Of a DNA stretch of 37,359 nucleotides, positions 1-6,920 are shown one piece after another. The position numbers and the translations under genes are program-made. Origin of the DNA: an uncultured Desulfobacterales bacterium (lineage in GTDB: Bacteria; Desulfobacterota; Desulfobacteria; Desulfobacterales; JAFDCJ01); assembly GCA_945787595.1 (NCBI GenBank), contig CALZJV010000168.1:1-37359 (forward strand). The letters run 5' to 3'. Every line of letters begins with the position of its first letter. Positions within the stretch are counted from its first letter, which is position 1. The notes beneath the pieces were generated by a model. The model was not told where the DNA came from, made no database searches, and worked only from the letters and a program-made list of their open reading frames with translations.

Positions 1-27
1 CTGACACCCGACACCTGAACACTGCTG
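1..27. repeat. Heptamer array, CTGACAC family (cut by window start)
   Basis: Three degenerate 7-base units of the type CTGACAC or CGACACC start the window. The same family makes up the arms of the element at 5948-6177, including the following CACTG-like end, so this is probably the right end of a second copy cut by the window edge. From 28 to 195 I see only small GC-rich hairpins (49-62, 73-91, 108-125) and no gene. Confidence 0.6.
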
Positions 28-195
28 GCAAATGTAATCACCCATATCACCCCTCAGGGGTGGACCAAAGCCGGGCCCTCTGGACCCGGATCTTTACTGA
101 AATCACATCATGTTTGCGCATGATTTATGCTATTGCCTGATTGAATATTTTAGCCTCCGGCTCCTAGATCCTACGGCTCGGAGAGCGATATAACA

Positions 196-220
196 AATCT
201 TCAATCTTCAATATTCAATT
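196..220. repeat. Heptamer array, TTCAATA family, overlapping the hdrC stop
   Basis: Units AATCTTC, AATCTTC and AATATTC follow each other in phase. The array runs into the 3' end of the hdrC-like gene: its last codons (Asn-Ile-Glu-Asp) and TGA stop are read from these units. Family members recur near 9600, 10850-10966, 20220-20255 and 32665-32700. Confidence 0.75.
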
Positions 221-800
221 CCGGCTTGTCCGGATTAGGTTGAGCAAGAATTTTGCGAACTTCTCTTTTCCCCTTGATTGCCTTGGGCAAGAGAGGAAAT
301 CGTCCTTTGGAAACCATCTTAAGCCCCAGTTTTATTTCATCTTGCCATGTACCGGCTTGCCATTTGTGCCTAAGTTCACCGCTTCTGAGCAAATAAGTGG
401 GAAGGAAGGCTGTTTCGTAAACCCGTCCCCATTTTTTAATGTTATTCAGAAATGTTTCATGCAGCGATAAAATCTGCGGTTGCGGGGAAGGCACGCCTTC
501 CTGAACCGCCATTTCTTTGAGACAGTCCATCATCTCTGCAATTTTGACCTCATTCGGACAACGCGTGGTGCACGTCTCGCAAGCCGCGCACACCCAAATC
601 GTACGACAACCCAATACGGTTTCCCGTTGTCCCAAAATCACCATGCGAATGACTTCATCCGGATAGAGATCCATGGCAAAGGTGACCGGGCAGCCGTTGG
701 TGCATTTGCGGCATTGAAAGCAGGCCCCGGTTTGAAACGGCCCGACAGCTTCTATCTGTTCTAAAAGACTAAAATTTGGAGTTAAAGTTTCCTGAGACAT
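201..800 (-). CDS. hdrC: HdrC-like 4Fe-4S protein (heterodisulfide reductase subunit C family)
   Basis: A 199-residue electron-transfer protein with two complete four-cysteine motifs: Cys27/30/33/37 (each group ending in Cys-Pro) and Cys71/74/77/81. This is the standard HdrC arrangement carrying two [4Fe-4S] clusters. HdrC passes electrons between the flavin subunit HdrA and the catalytic subunit HdrB. The open frame extends upstream to 893, but the ATG at 800 (MSQETL) is preferred because the upstream part is low-quality and lies in intergenic sequence; the ribosome site is weak. HdrA and HdrB are not visible and could lie beyond position 1. The neighbouring metF/metV genes suggest service in a methylene-THF reductase complex, as known for MetFV-HdrABC of Moorella (inference). 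The last codons lie in a heptamer array. Confidence 0.88.
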   Translation of the reverse strand: MSQETLTPNFSLLEQIEAVGPFQTGACFQCRKCTNGCPVTFAMDLYPDEVIRMVILGQRETVLGCRTIWVCAACETCTTRCPNEVKIAEMMDCLKEMAVQEGVPSPQPQILSLHETFLNNIKKWGRVYETAFLPTYLLRSGELRHKWQAGTWQDEIKLGLKMVSKGRFPLLPKAIKGKREVRKILAQPNPDKPELNIED

Positions 801-925
801 GAAATTTGACACTTTTCTTCTATGCAAGTGGTGATTTAATATCGCAAGTATGGTCCTTAATTCCGTTCGAAGCAGGGTTGGATTATGAACCAAGCCTGAA
901 TTAATACAGGGAAGATTGCATTTCT

Positions 926-1027
926 GTCAAGGAAAATGAATTTGTGCTGGTTATCGGTGCGGGTCCCATCGGCCTTGGGACCATGCAATTTACCCGGGCC
1001 AGGGGTGCCAGGGTAATTGCCATTTAC
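926..1027 (+). pseudogene. Remnant of a zinc-type alcohol dehydrogenase (MDR family) Rossmann fold
   Basis: Reading the plus strand from 926 gives about 34 residues with a complete dinucleotide-binding fingerprint (VLVIGAGPIGLGTMQF, then ARGARVIAIY), typical of the NAD-binding domain of medium-chain alcohol/sorbitol dehydrogenases. There is an in-frame stop at 902, no catalytic zinc domain, and the frame runs straight into the heptamer array at 1026. It is therefore a decayed gene fragment between metF and hdrC. The rest of 801-1254 is repeat sequence. Confidence 0.7.
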
Positions 1028-1095
1028 GGGTTGCGGGTTGCGGGTTGTGGGCAAAAGGGGGGCATAGAGCATGGGGCATAGAGCATAGAGCAAGA
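1026..1095. repeat. Two adjoining heptamer arrays (GGGTTGC and GGGCATA/AGAGCAT families)
   Basis: At 1026-1051 the unit GGGTTGC repeats three times; at 1057-1094 units GGGGCAT and AGAGCAT alternate in strict 7-base phase. The second family reappears inverted at 9901-9935 and in direct orientation at 23079-23130. Confidence 0.8.
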
Positions 1096-1155
1096 CATCG
1101 CTCAAGGGAAGGTGCAGGAGGATCAAAAGGGTTGCGGGAATGAACTATCCACGCA

Positions 1156-1240
1156 ATCTCATTTCCGGCATCCGTAGTCTGTCCTCTGATATCAAGTTGC
1201 GGGTTAAAAAAGAATTTCTGACATAATACACGCAACTGGC
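1156..1240 (+). repeat. Dispersed composite element, copy A (inverted copy B at 9711-9832)
   Basis: The block TTCCGGCATCCGTA, a CTGTC array, GATATCAAGTTGCGGG, an A-rich tract, then CGCAACT matches the reverse complement of 9711-9832. Copy A is shorter by exactly 21 bases in the CTGTC array and by one 7-base unit (plus two As) after TTGCGGG. It ends within about 15 bases of the metF stop codon. Confidence 0.75.
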
Positions 1241-1254
1241 AACCCGCAACGCGA

Positions 1255-2142
1255 TCAGATCAATCCCGCTGCTGCCATGATGTCCGGAACCTTTTCTTCC
1301 TTGCCGATGGCCATGATGTGTACCCCGTCACACATTTTTTCTTCATGAATTTGCCTGATCATCCGGCCGGCAATTTCAATGCCTTTGGTCAAGGCCTTTC
1401 CCTTGGGGGCGGAGGCCATCTCATCGATGAGGTCCTGGGGCACAAATACACCGGCGATATTTTTGTTCATAAAGCGGGCCATGGGAGCGGAGGTCAGCAG
1501 AATAATACCGGCCAGAATTTTAACCTCAAATTGCCGGGCATAGTCCATAAATTCTTTGAATTTATCAAGATCATATACAGCCTGGGTCTGAATAAACTCT
1601 GCACCGGCTTCGATCTTTTTCTCAAATTTGATCAATTGCGGTTCGAGGGGATCGGCCTCGGGCGTGACGATGGCACCGGCGCAAAACGAAACCCCGCCCT
1701 CCAGTTCGTTACCGCCGAGATCTTTACCGTTTTCCATGATCCTGATGCTTTCCAGCAATTGACTGGAATCCAGATCAAAGACGCTTTTGGCTTGCTTATG
1801 ATCGCCTAAAAGGATCGAATCACCGGTCAGGCACAAGACGTTCTGAATCCCTCTGGAGGATGCAAAAAGGAGATCCCCCTGAAGGGCAAGACGATTGCGG
1901 TCCCTGCAGGTCATCTGTAAAATGACTTCCCCGCCCAATTCTTTTACCGTCAGGCAGCCGCCCAGGGAAGGATATCGCATGACCGAACTCTGATGATCGG
2001 TCACATTCATGGCGTCGACCTTATCTTTCAGAAGTTCGATGTGGTGCTTGAATTTTTCAAGGTTGGTTCCCTTGGGCGGGGCAACTTCGCTGGTAACGAC
2101 GAATTTGCCGGATGCTAAAGCTTCTTTGAATGGAGTCGGCAT
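1255..2142 (-). CDS. metF: Methylenetetrahydrofolate reductase, MetF
   Basis: A 295-residue (beta/alpha)8 flavoprotein of the MetF family that reduces 5,10-methylene-THF to 5-methyl-THF in the methyl branch of the Wood-Ljungdahl pathway. Family marks visible are the N-terminal VVTSEVAPPKG, with the conserved catalytic Glu, a MTCRDRNR segment lining the FAD/folate site, CLTGD with the conserved Asp, and the C-terminal GVHIMAIG. Start ATG at 2142 has an AAAGGA site 8-9 bases upstream. It lies downstream of metV in the same direction, separated by 148 bases occupied by a heptamer array. Short MetF proteins of this type lack an NADH domain and depend on MetV or other partners for electrons, which fits the flanking redox genes. 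A divergent paralog sits at 9960-10835. Confidence 0.93.
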   Translation of the reverse strand: MPTPFKEALASGKFVVTSEVAPPKGTNLEKFKHHIELLKDKVDAMNVTDHQSSVMRYPSLGGCLTVKELGGEVILQMTCRDRNRLALQGDLLFASSRGIQNVLCLTGDSILLGDHKQAKSVFDLDSSQLLESIRIMENGKDLGGNELEGGVSFCAGAIVTPEADPLEPQLIKFEKKIEAGAEFIQTQAVYDLDKFKEFMDYARQFEVKILAGIILLTSAPMARFMNKNIAGVFVPQDLIDEMASAPKGKALTKGIEIAGRMIRQIHEEKMCDGVHIMAIGKEEKVPDIMAAAGLI

Positions 2143-2207
2143 GAAGTGTTTCCTTTCTTAGCAAGTGTTCTAATATGGCGCAGCCTAAAGTGGTAGTGTG
2201 TCTTGCC

Positions 2208-2286
2208 TTGGGCCGTTTGGGCCGTTGAGCCCGTAAGCCCGTTGCGCCCGTGTACTCGTTAACTCGTAACCCGTAACTCGTAACTT
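2208..2286. repeat. Array of CCCGT/CTCGT units between metV and metF
   Basis: Units of the type GGGCCGTTT and AGCCCGTA (8-9 bases) pass into strict heptamers (ACTCGTA, ACCCGTA) up to 2284, ending a few bases before the metV stop codon at 2291. It fills most of the metV-metF gap although the two genes look co-transcribed. Confidence 0.75.
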
Positions 2287-2290
2287 TCTT

Positions 2291-2944
2291 TTAGTTTGCC
2301 TCGAACTTCAACTTCCCCGGTTTGGGTTCTCCCAGGTGATTGCGTGGCTTTTGATATTTTCTCATGGAATCCAACCGATCCAGATCCATAAGCCGGTTGT
2401 ATATCAGGGTCCAGACACAATCTTTGTTGACATCGATTTCACATTTTCCGTGATTGGTACCGCCGCAGGGCCCGTTGACCAGACCCTTGTGACAGTTGGT
2501 TACCGGGCAGATGCCGCCGGTCTCACCAATGATGCAGGTGCCGCACTGGGTGCAGATTTCATCGAATGTCCCGAAAGCCGTTTCTTTGCCGATGAACATC
2601 GTATTTACAGCCGGCACCACCATTTTCTTTAACTGCCGGGCGATGGTCTGAACCCCGAAAGCACAGCTGGTTATCAGCAAGGCATCGGACTGCTTGACCT
2701 GCTCTCCGAAATCGCTTAAGAATTCCCGCGTCAGGTTATCACAGGCTACCGGAACAACCGTCGTCCCGGTAATCAGCTTGCCTTGTTCGGAAAGATCTTT
2801 CTTCAGTTCCCGAACTTCGGGCTCACCGCCGGTGTGTGTCAGGGTGACACAGGTGCCGCAGCCGATGATGAAAATCCGGTTTAATCCTTTCAGAAGTCGC
2901 TCAATTTCTTCTTGCGATTTTTTTTGTGTGATGGATCGAATCAT
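2291..2944 (-). CDS. metV: MetV-like methylenetetrahydrofolate reductase partner (MTHFR_C zinc/iron-sulfur domain)
   Basis: A 217-residue MetV family protein. The N-terminal half has a Rossmann-like segment (IFIIGCGTCVTLTHTGGEPE). The C-terminal half has a cysteine-rich region with ICTQCGTC, then GGICPVTNCHKG, a GPCGG turn and a further CEID...DCVW, the pattern of the MTHFR C-terminal domain. In acetogens MetV forms a complex with MetF and links it to electron carriers. The ATG overlaps the stop of the upstream GltD-like frame by four bases (ATGA, 2941-2944), so translation is probably coupled, which ties the NuoF-GltD module to the folate enzyme. Confidence 0.88.
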   Translation of the reverse strand: MIRSITQKKSQEEIERLLKGLNRIFIIGCGTCVTLTHTGGEPEVRELKKDLSEQGKLITGTTVVPVACDNLTREFLSDFGEQVKQSDALLITSCAFGVQTIARQLKKMVVPAVNTMFIGKETAFGTFDEICTQCGTCIIGETGGICPVTNCHKGLVNGPCGGTNHGKCEIDVNKDCVWTLIYNRLMDLDRLDSMRKYQKPRNHLGEPKPGKLKFEAN

Positions 2945-4545
2945 ACGCCATTCTCCTCTTTTTCCAGATCACAGCGGAGGCATCGCACTGCCTCGCGGCG
3001 GCCTTCCTCCTCAGTGAATCCTTTTTCAACTTCCCGAAAATCTTTTATGCGTTTGCGGGCATCTTCGAACTCAACCTCGACCCGGGGTTTGTCTTCCGTG
3101 CTCTCTTCTTCAAGTGCCAGCCCCGTCGCCGTGTGACGGGCGGATTTTTCATCCGGAATGTACACCGGGCTGTCGTCACCGGTCAGGTACTTGTTAATGG
3201 CGATAGCGGCGCGTCTGCCGGAAGCAATGGCGCGGATAACAAATGTCGGGCCGGTGGTAAAATCGCCGCCGGCAAACACTCCGGGCACATTGGTGGCCAG
3301 TGTGTTGGTGTCCACCACCAGGGTCCCCCAGAGCTCGCGCTCCAGCTGGCTGTCGGCGTCCAGAAAAGACATGTCGGCGGCCTGGCCGATGGAAATAATC
3401 ACATTGTCGGCATCCACAAAGCGGGTGTCGTCAAGATCGCAGGTGGGGTTGAAGCAGCCCTCGTCGTCAAAGACGCACACGCAGTGGGTGAATTCTATGC
3501 CGGTGACACGACCCTCTTTTTGGGTGATCTTGCTCGGTGAGGCCTCTGTATTAATGACGATACCTTCGTCTAAGGCTTCTTCTACATCCTGTTCCCAGGC
3601 CGGCATTTCGTCTCTGGGTTCCAGGCAAAATATGTGGGCGTCCTGAGCACCGGATCTGAGAGCCGTGCGGGCCACATCCACGGCAACGTTGCCGCCGCCG
3701 ATAATCACCGTCTTGCCGCTGAGGGGCCTATCTTTACCGGCGCGAACCTCACTCAAAAATTCCAGACCGTAGTAAAGACCTTCGAGATCTTCTTCTTCGC
3801 CGGGGATGCCGATACGTTTGCTGGTCTGGGCACCGGCGGCAATAAACACGGCACTGTAACCTTCATTGAGCAGATCGTTAAACGTGTGTTTGGCGTCAAT
3901 CGCTGAGTTGTAACGGATTTCAACACCGCAATTTTCAATGTACTGAATTTCATCCTCGATCACCTGGCGCGGCAGCCGGAACTCGGGTACGGCAATGCCG
4001 AGCATGCCGCCGGCCACGGATCCGGCTTCGAACACCGTGGTCTGATATCCCATTTTAGCGAGAAAGTAGGCGCAGGTTAAACCGGCCGGACCGGCGCCGA
4101 CGACGGCCACTTTTTCCTTGCGGGTTACCTGAAACGCATCTCTTTGGGGTCCGATGTTTTTGAAATACCAGTCGGACGCCAGGCGTTTGAGGGCCCGAAT
4201 CGCCACCGGCTGATCGAGTTCCCCGCGCCGGCACTTATATTCGCAGGGATGGATGCAAATGCGCCCGCAAACGGCCGGGAACGGATTTCTTTCACGAATG
4301 ATTTCAACAGATTTTGCGTAATCCCCCTCGGCGACGGCGGCCACATAATTGGGGACATCAATGCCGGCCGGGCAGGCATGCTGGCAGGCGGATATGACCA
4401 TGGAATCACATACGGCCCCGGCACAACGATGCTCCTGGATGTGGTCTTCGAATTCCTTGAGAAAGTACTTCAGGGTGGATAAGGCCGGTTTGGGGCTGGC
4501 CTGTCCGAGGCCGCACAGGGAGGCCGCCCGATCCCATGATGGCAC
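2941..4545 (-). CDS. GltD-like FAD/NAD(P)H oxidoreductase module, 3' part of a broken nuoF-gltD fusion gene
   Basis: About 530 residues. The first about 35 residues (CGLGQASPKPALSTLKYF onward) are the C-terminal end of a NuoF iron-sulfur domain, not a GltD start. Then come a ferredoxin-like cysteine region (ACQHACPAGIDVPNY, CGRICIHPCEYKCRRG), an FAD fingerprint (VAVVGAGPAGLTCAYFL), a NAD(P)H fingerprint (VIIGGGNVAVDVARTA) and the GGDFTTGPTFVIRAIASG segment near the C-terminus, all as in glutamate synthase small subunit/NfnB relatives. With the nuoF piece upstream in another frame this reads as one original NuoF-GltD polypeptide of roughly 1,050 residues, broken by an internal deletion near 4519-4530. 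The ATG at 4545 lies in the wrong-frame part of nuoF and is unlikely to be a native start. It could be an NAD(P)H-linked flavin site of the complex. Confidence 0.85.
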   Translation of the reverse strand: MPSWDRAASLCGLGQASPKPALSTLKYFLKEFEDHIQEHRCAGAVCDSMVISACQHACPAGIDVPNYVAAVAEGDYAKSVEIIRERNPFPAVCGRICIHPCEYKCRRGELDQPVAIRALKRLASDWYFKNIGPQRDAFQVTRKEKVAVVGAGPAGLTCAYFLAKMGYQTTVFEAGSVAGGMLGIAVPEFRLPRQVIEDEIQYIENCGVEIRYNSAIDAKHTFNDLLNEGYSAVFIAAGAQTSKRIGIPGEEEDLEGLYYGLEFLSEVRAGKDRPLSGKTVIIGGGNVAVDVARTALRSGAQDAHIFCLEPRDEMPAWEQDVEEALDEGIVINTEASPSKITQKEGRVTGIEFTHCVCVFDDEGCFNPTCDLDDTRFVDADNVIISIGQAADMSFLDADSQLERELWGTLVVDTNTLATNVPGVFAGGDFTTGPTFVIRAIASGRRAAIAINKYLTGDDSPVYIPDEKSARHTATGLALEEESTEDKPRVEVEFEDARKRIKDFREVEKGFTEEEGRREAVRCLRCDLEKEENGV

Positions 4546-5866
4546 CGATGCGTTGAATCGTATCGTAGTCTATGGTCAGGTTCAAAAACTGAGGGGGCAC
4601 ACAACCGCCGGCGGGCCCGCCCATCTGGACGGCCTTAAACGCGCGGCCTTTCGGTATGCCGCCGCCGATGTCAAAAATGACCTCTTTGACCGTGGAGCCA
4701 ATGGGCACTTCCACCAGTCCGGTGTTGTTGACCTTGCCGGCCAAAGAAAAGATTTTGGTGCCCTTGCTGTCTGCGGTACCGACCTGCCCGTACCAGTCGG
4801 CCCCGTTTTTGACGATCAGCGGGACATTGGCCCAGGTCTCCACGTTGTTGATATTGGTGGGCTTGCCGTCGATACCGGCTTGTGCCGGAAACGGCGGTCT
4901 GGCCCTAGGCATGCCGCGTTGGCCTTCAATGGAGGCCATCAGGGCGGTTTCTTCGCCGCAGACGAAGGCACCGGCACCCAGTCTCAGCGAAAGATCGAAG
5001 TTTGTGCGGGTCCCCAGGATGTTTTCTCCCAGCAGCCCCAGCTCCTTGGCCTGTTCGATGGCTATGGTCAGATGGTCGATGGCAATCGGATACTCTTCGC
5101 GCACATAAATGAAACCATATTCGCTGCCCATACTGTAGGCGCCGAGCAGCATACCTTCCACCACGGCGTGGGGATCGCCCTCTAAAATGGCGCGGTCCAT
5201 GAATGCACCGGGGTCACCTTCGTCCGCATTGCAGACCACGTATTTCGGCCGACCCTCGGACTGCCTGGCAAACTTCCACTTGAGACCGGTGGGGAAACCG
5301 GCGCCGCCGCGGCCCCTGAGCTTGGCTGACTGAACCTCATCGATGACCTGATCGGGTGTCATTTTAGACAGCGCCTTGACCAGGGCTTGATAACCTCCGG
5401 CGGCAATGTAGTGTTCGATATTGGTGGGATCGATCCGGCCGCAATTGGCCAGGACGCGGCGCTCCTGTTTGGCATAAAAAGGTATCTGGTTGCGGTAAAA
5501 AATCGGTTGAAAGGTTTTGGGCGCACGATAGGCCAAGCGGTCGATCAACTGCTTTCCTTTCAATGTCAGGGCAACGATCTCCGCAGCGTCCGTCGGCTCC
5601 ACCTCCTGATATTGGACCCCCATGGGCTCGATGGCAACAACCGGCGCCTTGGCGCAGAAGCCGTGGCAGCCTGTGGCACGGATTTCCACCTCTTTAGAAC
5701 AACCTTGGCTCTTGGCTTCGTCGTTCAAGGCTTCCAGAACACCGGCGGCACCATATGCGCGGCAGCCGGTCATACACACATGAACTTCGGTAATGCCCTC
5801 TTTTTTACGGGACAATATCTTGTTGCGCAGCCACTCGAGCTGTCCGATGGATGAAAGTTTTTCCAT
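4406..5866 (-). CDS. nuoF: NuoF/HndC-like NADH-binding subunit, 5' part of the broken nuoF-gltD fusion gene
   Basis: Residues 1-448 are homologous to NADH-oxidising NuoF/HoxF/HndC. An N-terminal thioredoxin-like [2Fe-2S] domain (VHVCMTGCRAYGA and ATGCHGFCAK) precedes the FMN/NADH domain (GRGGAGFPTGLKWKFA, CNADEGDPGAFMDR, FVCGEETALMASIEG) and the SLBB region. The frame loses homology after GAIMGSGG (about 4523) and runs another 38 residues out of frame to 4406. The expected next about 70 residues, including three of the four Cys ligands of the [4Fe-4S] cluster, are missing; the fourth (in SLCGLG) is found in the other frame. ATG 5866 opens the gene 411 bases after nuoE. As sequenced, it could not pass electrons on. 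Confidence 0.88.
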   Translation of the reverse strand: MEKLSSIGQLEWLRNKILSRKKEGITEVHVCMTGCRAYGAAGVLEALNDEAKSQGCSKEVEIRATGCHGFCAKAPVVAIEPMGVQYQEVEPTDAAEIVALTLKGKQLIDRLAYRAPKTFQPIFYRNQIPFYAKQERRVLANCGRIDPTNIEHYIAAGGYQALVKALSKMTPDQVIDEVQSAKLRGRGGAGFPTGLKWKFARQSEGRPKYVVCNADEGDPGAFMDRAILEGDPHAVVEGMLLGAYSMGSEYGFIYVREEYPIAIDHLTIAIEQAKELGLLGENILGTRTNFDLSLRLGAGAFVCGEETALMASIEGQRGMPRARPPFPAQAGIDGKPTNINNVETWANVPLIVKNGADWYGQVGTADSKGTKIFSLAGKVNNTGLVEVPIGSTVKEVIFDIGGGIPKGRAFKAVQMGGPAGGCVPPQFLNLTIDYDTIQRIGAIMGSGGLPVRPRTGQPQTGLIHPEVLSQGIRRPHPGASLCRGRM

Positions 5867-5947
5867 ATCTTCATACTCTCTTTTTGTAAGAGTTCACAGG
5901 TTCAGAGGTTAGACCTCGTAACTTACAATGAAAATCGCTCTGTTTTC

Positions 5948-6177
5948 TTGGACACTGTCAGGCTTGATGAAATCCTCTCCGAGCATGGGTTTCAGGTGTC
6001 GGGTGTCAGCCCGCCCTGGTGCGATGAGACAAATTATTACTGTTCACTTCAGGAGCTTCTAACAATGTCTTATCTGCCAGATTCATACCCAGTTAGGTCT
6101 GGGCCAGGGGTTTCAGGCCGGCTCTCGCGTTTTCCCTCCTGACACCTGACACCTGACACCTGAGTGCCAGTGTCCAA
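5948..6177. repeat. 230-base element with 10-base terminal inverted repeats and inverted heptamer arms
   Basis: TTGGACACTG at 5948-5957 is matched exactly by its reverse complement at 6168-6177. Just inside are heptamer arms in opposite orientation: GGTGTCGGGTGTCAG at about 5993-6009 and three to four CTGACAC units at 6138-6163. The core between them codes for nothing recognisable. The whole fills most of the 411-base gap between nuoE and nuoF (5867-6277). It looks like a non-autonomous insertion (MITE-like), with no visible target duplication. Confidence 0.65.
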
Positions 6178-6250
6178 TTTTCCTACAATCTCACGACAGT
6201 TAAAGAGTCACAGCCATTCTCCCAATCCGAATGACGAGGTCTGAATTTAG

Positions 6251-6294
6251 CTCACTTTAAACTTTAGTCACTTTAGTTCACTTCTCACTTTTCC
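6251..6294. repeat. CACTTTA-type array overlapping the nuoE stop
   Basis: Degenerate 7-base units (CTTTAAA, CTTTAGT, CACTTCT, CACTTTT) run into the 3' end of nuoE, so that the last codons (Lys-Ser-Glu-Lys) and TGA are read from repeat units. Confidence 0.65.
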
Positions 6295-6757
6295 GATATT
6301 CTCCCAGGACACTGGTCATTTTGGTTGGAGAAAGTTTGCCGAAATAATCGCGATTGATCATCATGGTCGGTGCCAGAAAACAGGCGCCCAGGCAGGCCAC
6401 GGTTTCCAGAGTGAATTGGTAATCCGGACTGGTTTCGCCCTCCTCAAGACCAAGCTCCTGCTTCATTAATCGCAGGATGCTGCGGCTGCCCTTGACATGG
6501 CAGGCGGTACCCCGACATACCTTGCAGACGTATTTGCCTTTGGGTTTCAATGAAAAACCGGCATAAAATGTGATAACGCCCTGGACCTGAGATGGGAACA
6601 GGTTGAGCGCCGCCGCGATCGGTTCAATCGTTTCCGGCGGCACGTAGCCAAAGGTTTCCTGTACATCCTGGAGCAGGGGGATGAGTTGCCAATTTCCACT
6701 TTGGTGTCGTTCAATGATCGCATCGAGTTTCGTCAAGTCAATCTCGGGTGGTTGCAT
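6278..6757 (-). CDS. nuoE: NuoE-like [2Fe-2S] subunit (24 kDa, thioredoxin-like)
   Basis: A 159-residue NuoE/HndA/HoxE family protein. An N-terminal helical region (residues 1-70) is followed by a thioredoxin-like domain whose [2Fe-2S] ligands are visible as Cys81/Cys86 (CRGTAC) and Cys122/Cys126 (CLGAC). In soluble NADH-dependent hydrogenases and formate dehydrogenases this subunit sits beside NuoF and takes part in electron transfer from FMN. ATG 6757 has an AGGGA site 7 bases upstream. It lies between the NuoG/FdhA-like and NuoF genes in the order expected for a soluble NuoEFG-type module. Confidence 0.93.
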   Translation of the reverse strand: MQPPEIDLTKLDAIIERHQSGNWQLIPLLQDVQETFGYVPPETIEPIAAALNLFPSQVQGVITFYAGFSLKPKGKYVCKVCRGTACHVKGSRSILRLMKQELGLEEGETSPDYQFTLETVACLGACFLAPTMMINRDYFGKLSPTKMTSVLGEYRKSEK

Positions 6758-6786
6758 GTGAATTCCCTGTTATGTTATTGAGTTAT

Positions 6787-6920
6787 GAATTTTGAATGTT
6801 AAATTTTGAATTGGAGGAATCGGCATTAGTAGTTTTTAATTTTAGCTTTGAATTTAAAATTAAGCATTTACAATTAAGAATTTTTTTTGCCTTTCACTCG
6901 TCACTCGTCATTCGTCATTC
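6787..6920. repeat. AT-rich and CACTCGT heptamer arrays between nuoG-like and nuoE
   Basis: TTTTGAA-type heptamers lie at 6787-6815. A 41-base AT-rich segment at 6842-6882 recurs with four mismatches at 37218-37258. CACTCGT/CATTCGT heptamers at 6896-6920 contain the TGA stop (6915-6917) and last Glu codon of the nuoG/fdhA-like gene. Confidence 0.7.

Noticed and set aside
1..200. Terminator or riboswitch in the first 200 bases
   Set aside because: Small hairpins at 49-62, 73-91 and 108-125 lack a T run or a known aptamer pattern.
4406..4545. Programmed frameshift or translational bypass joining nuoF and gltD frames
   Set aside because: Conserved residues are missing from the DNA itself, so a ribosomal shift could not restore a normal protein; deletion or assembly error explains it better.
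4349..5185. 278-residue plus-strand reading frame opposite nuoF
   Set aside because: It is the antisense of a strongly conserved gene and has no recognisable domain.
5948..6142. Small 64-residue reading frame in the nuoE-nuoF gap
   Set aside because: It lies wholly in the repeat-bounded element, uses array sequence, and matches no family.
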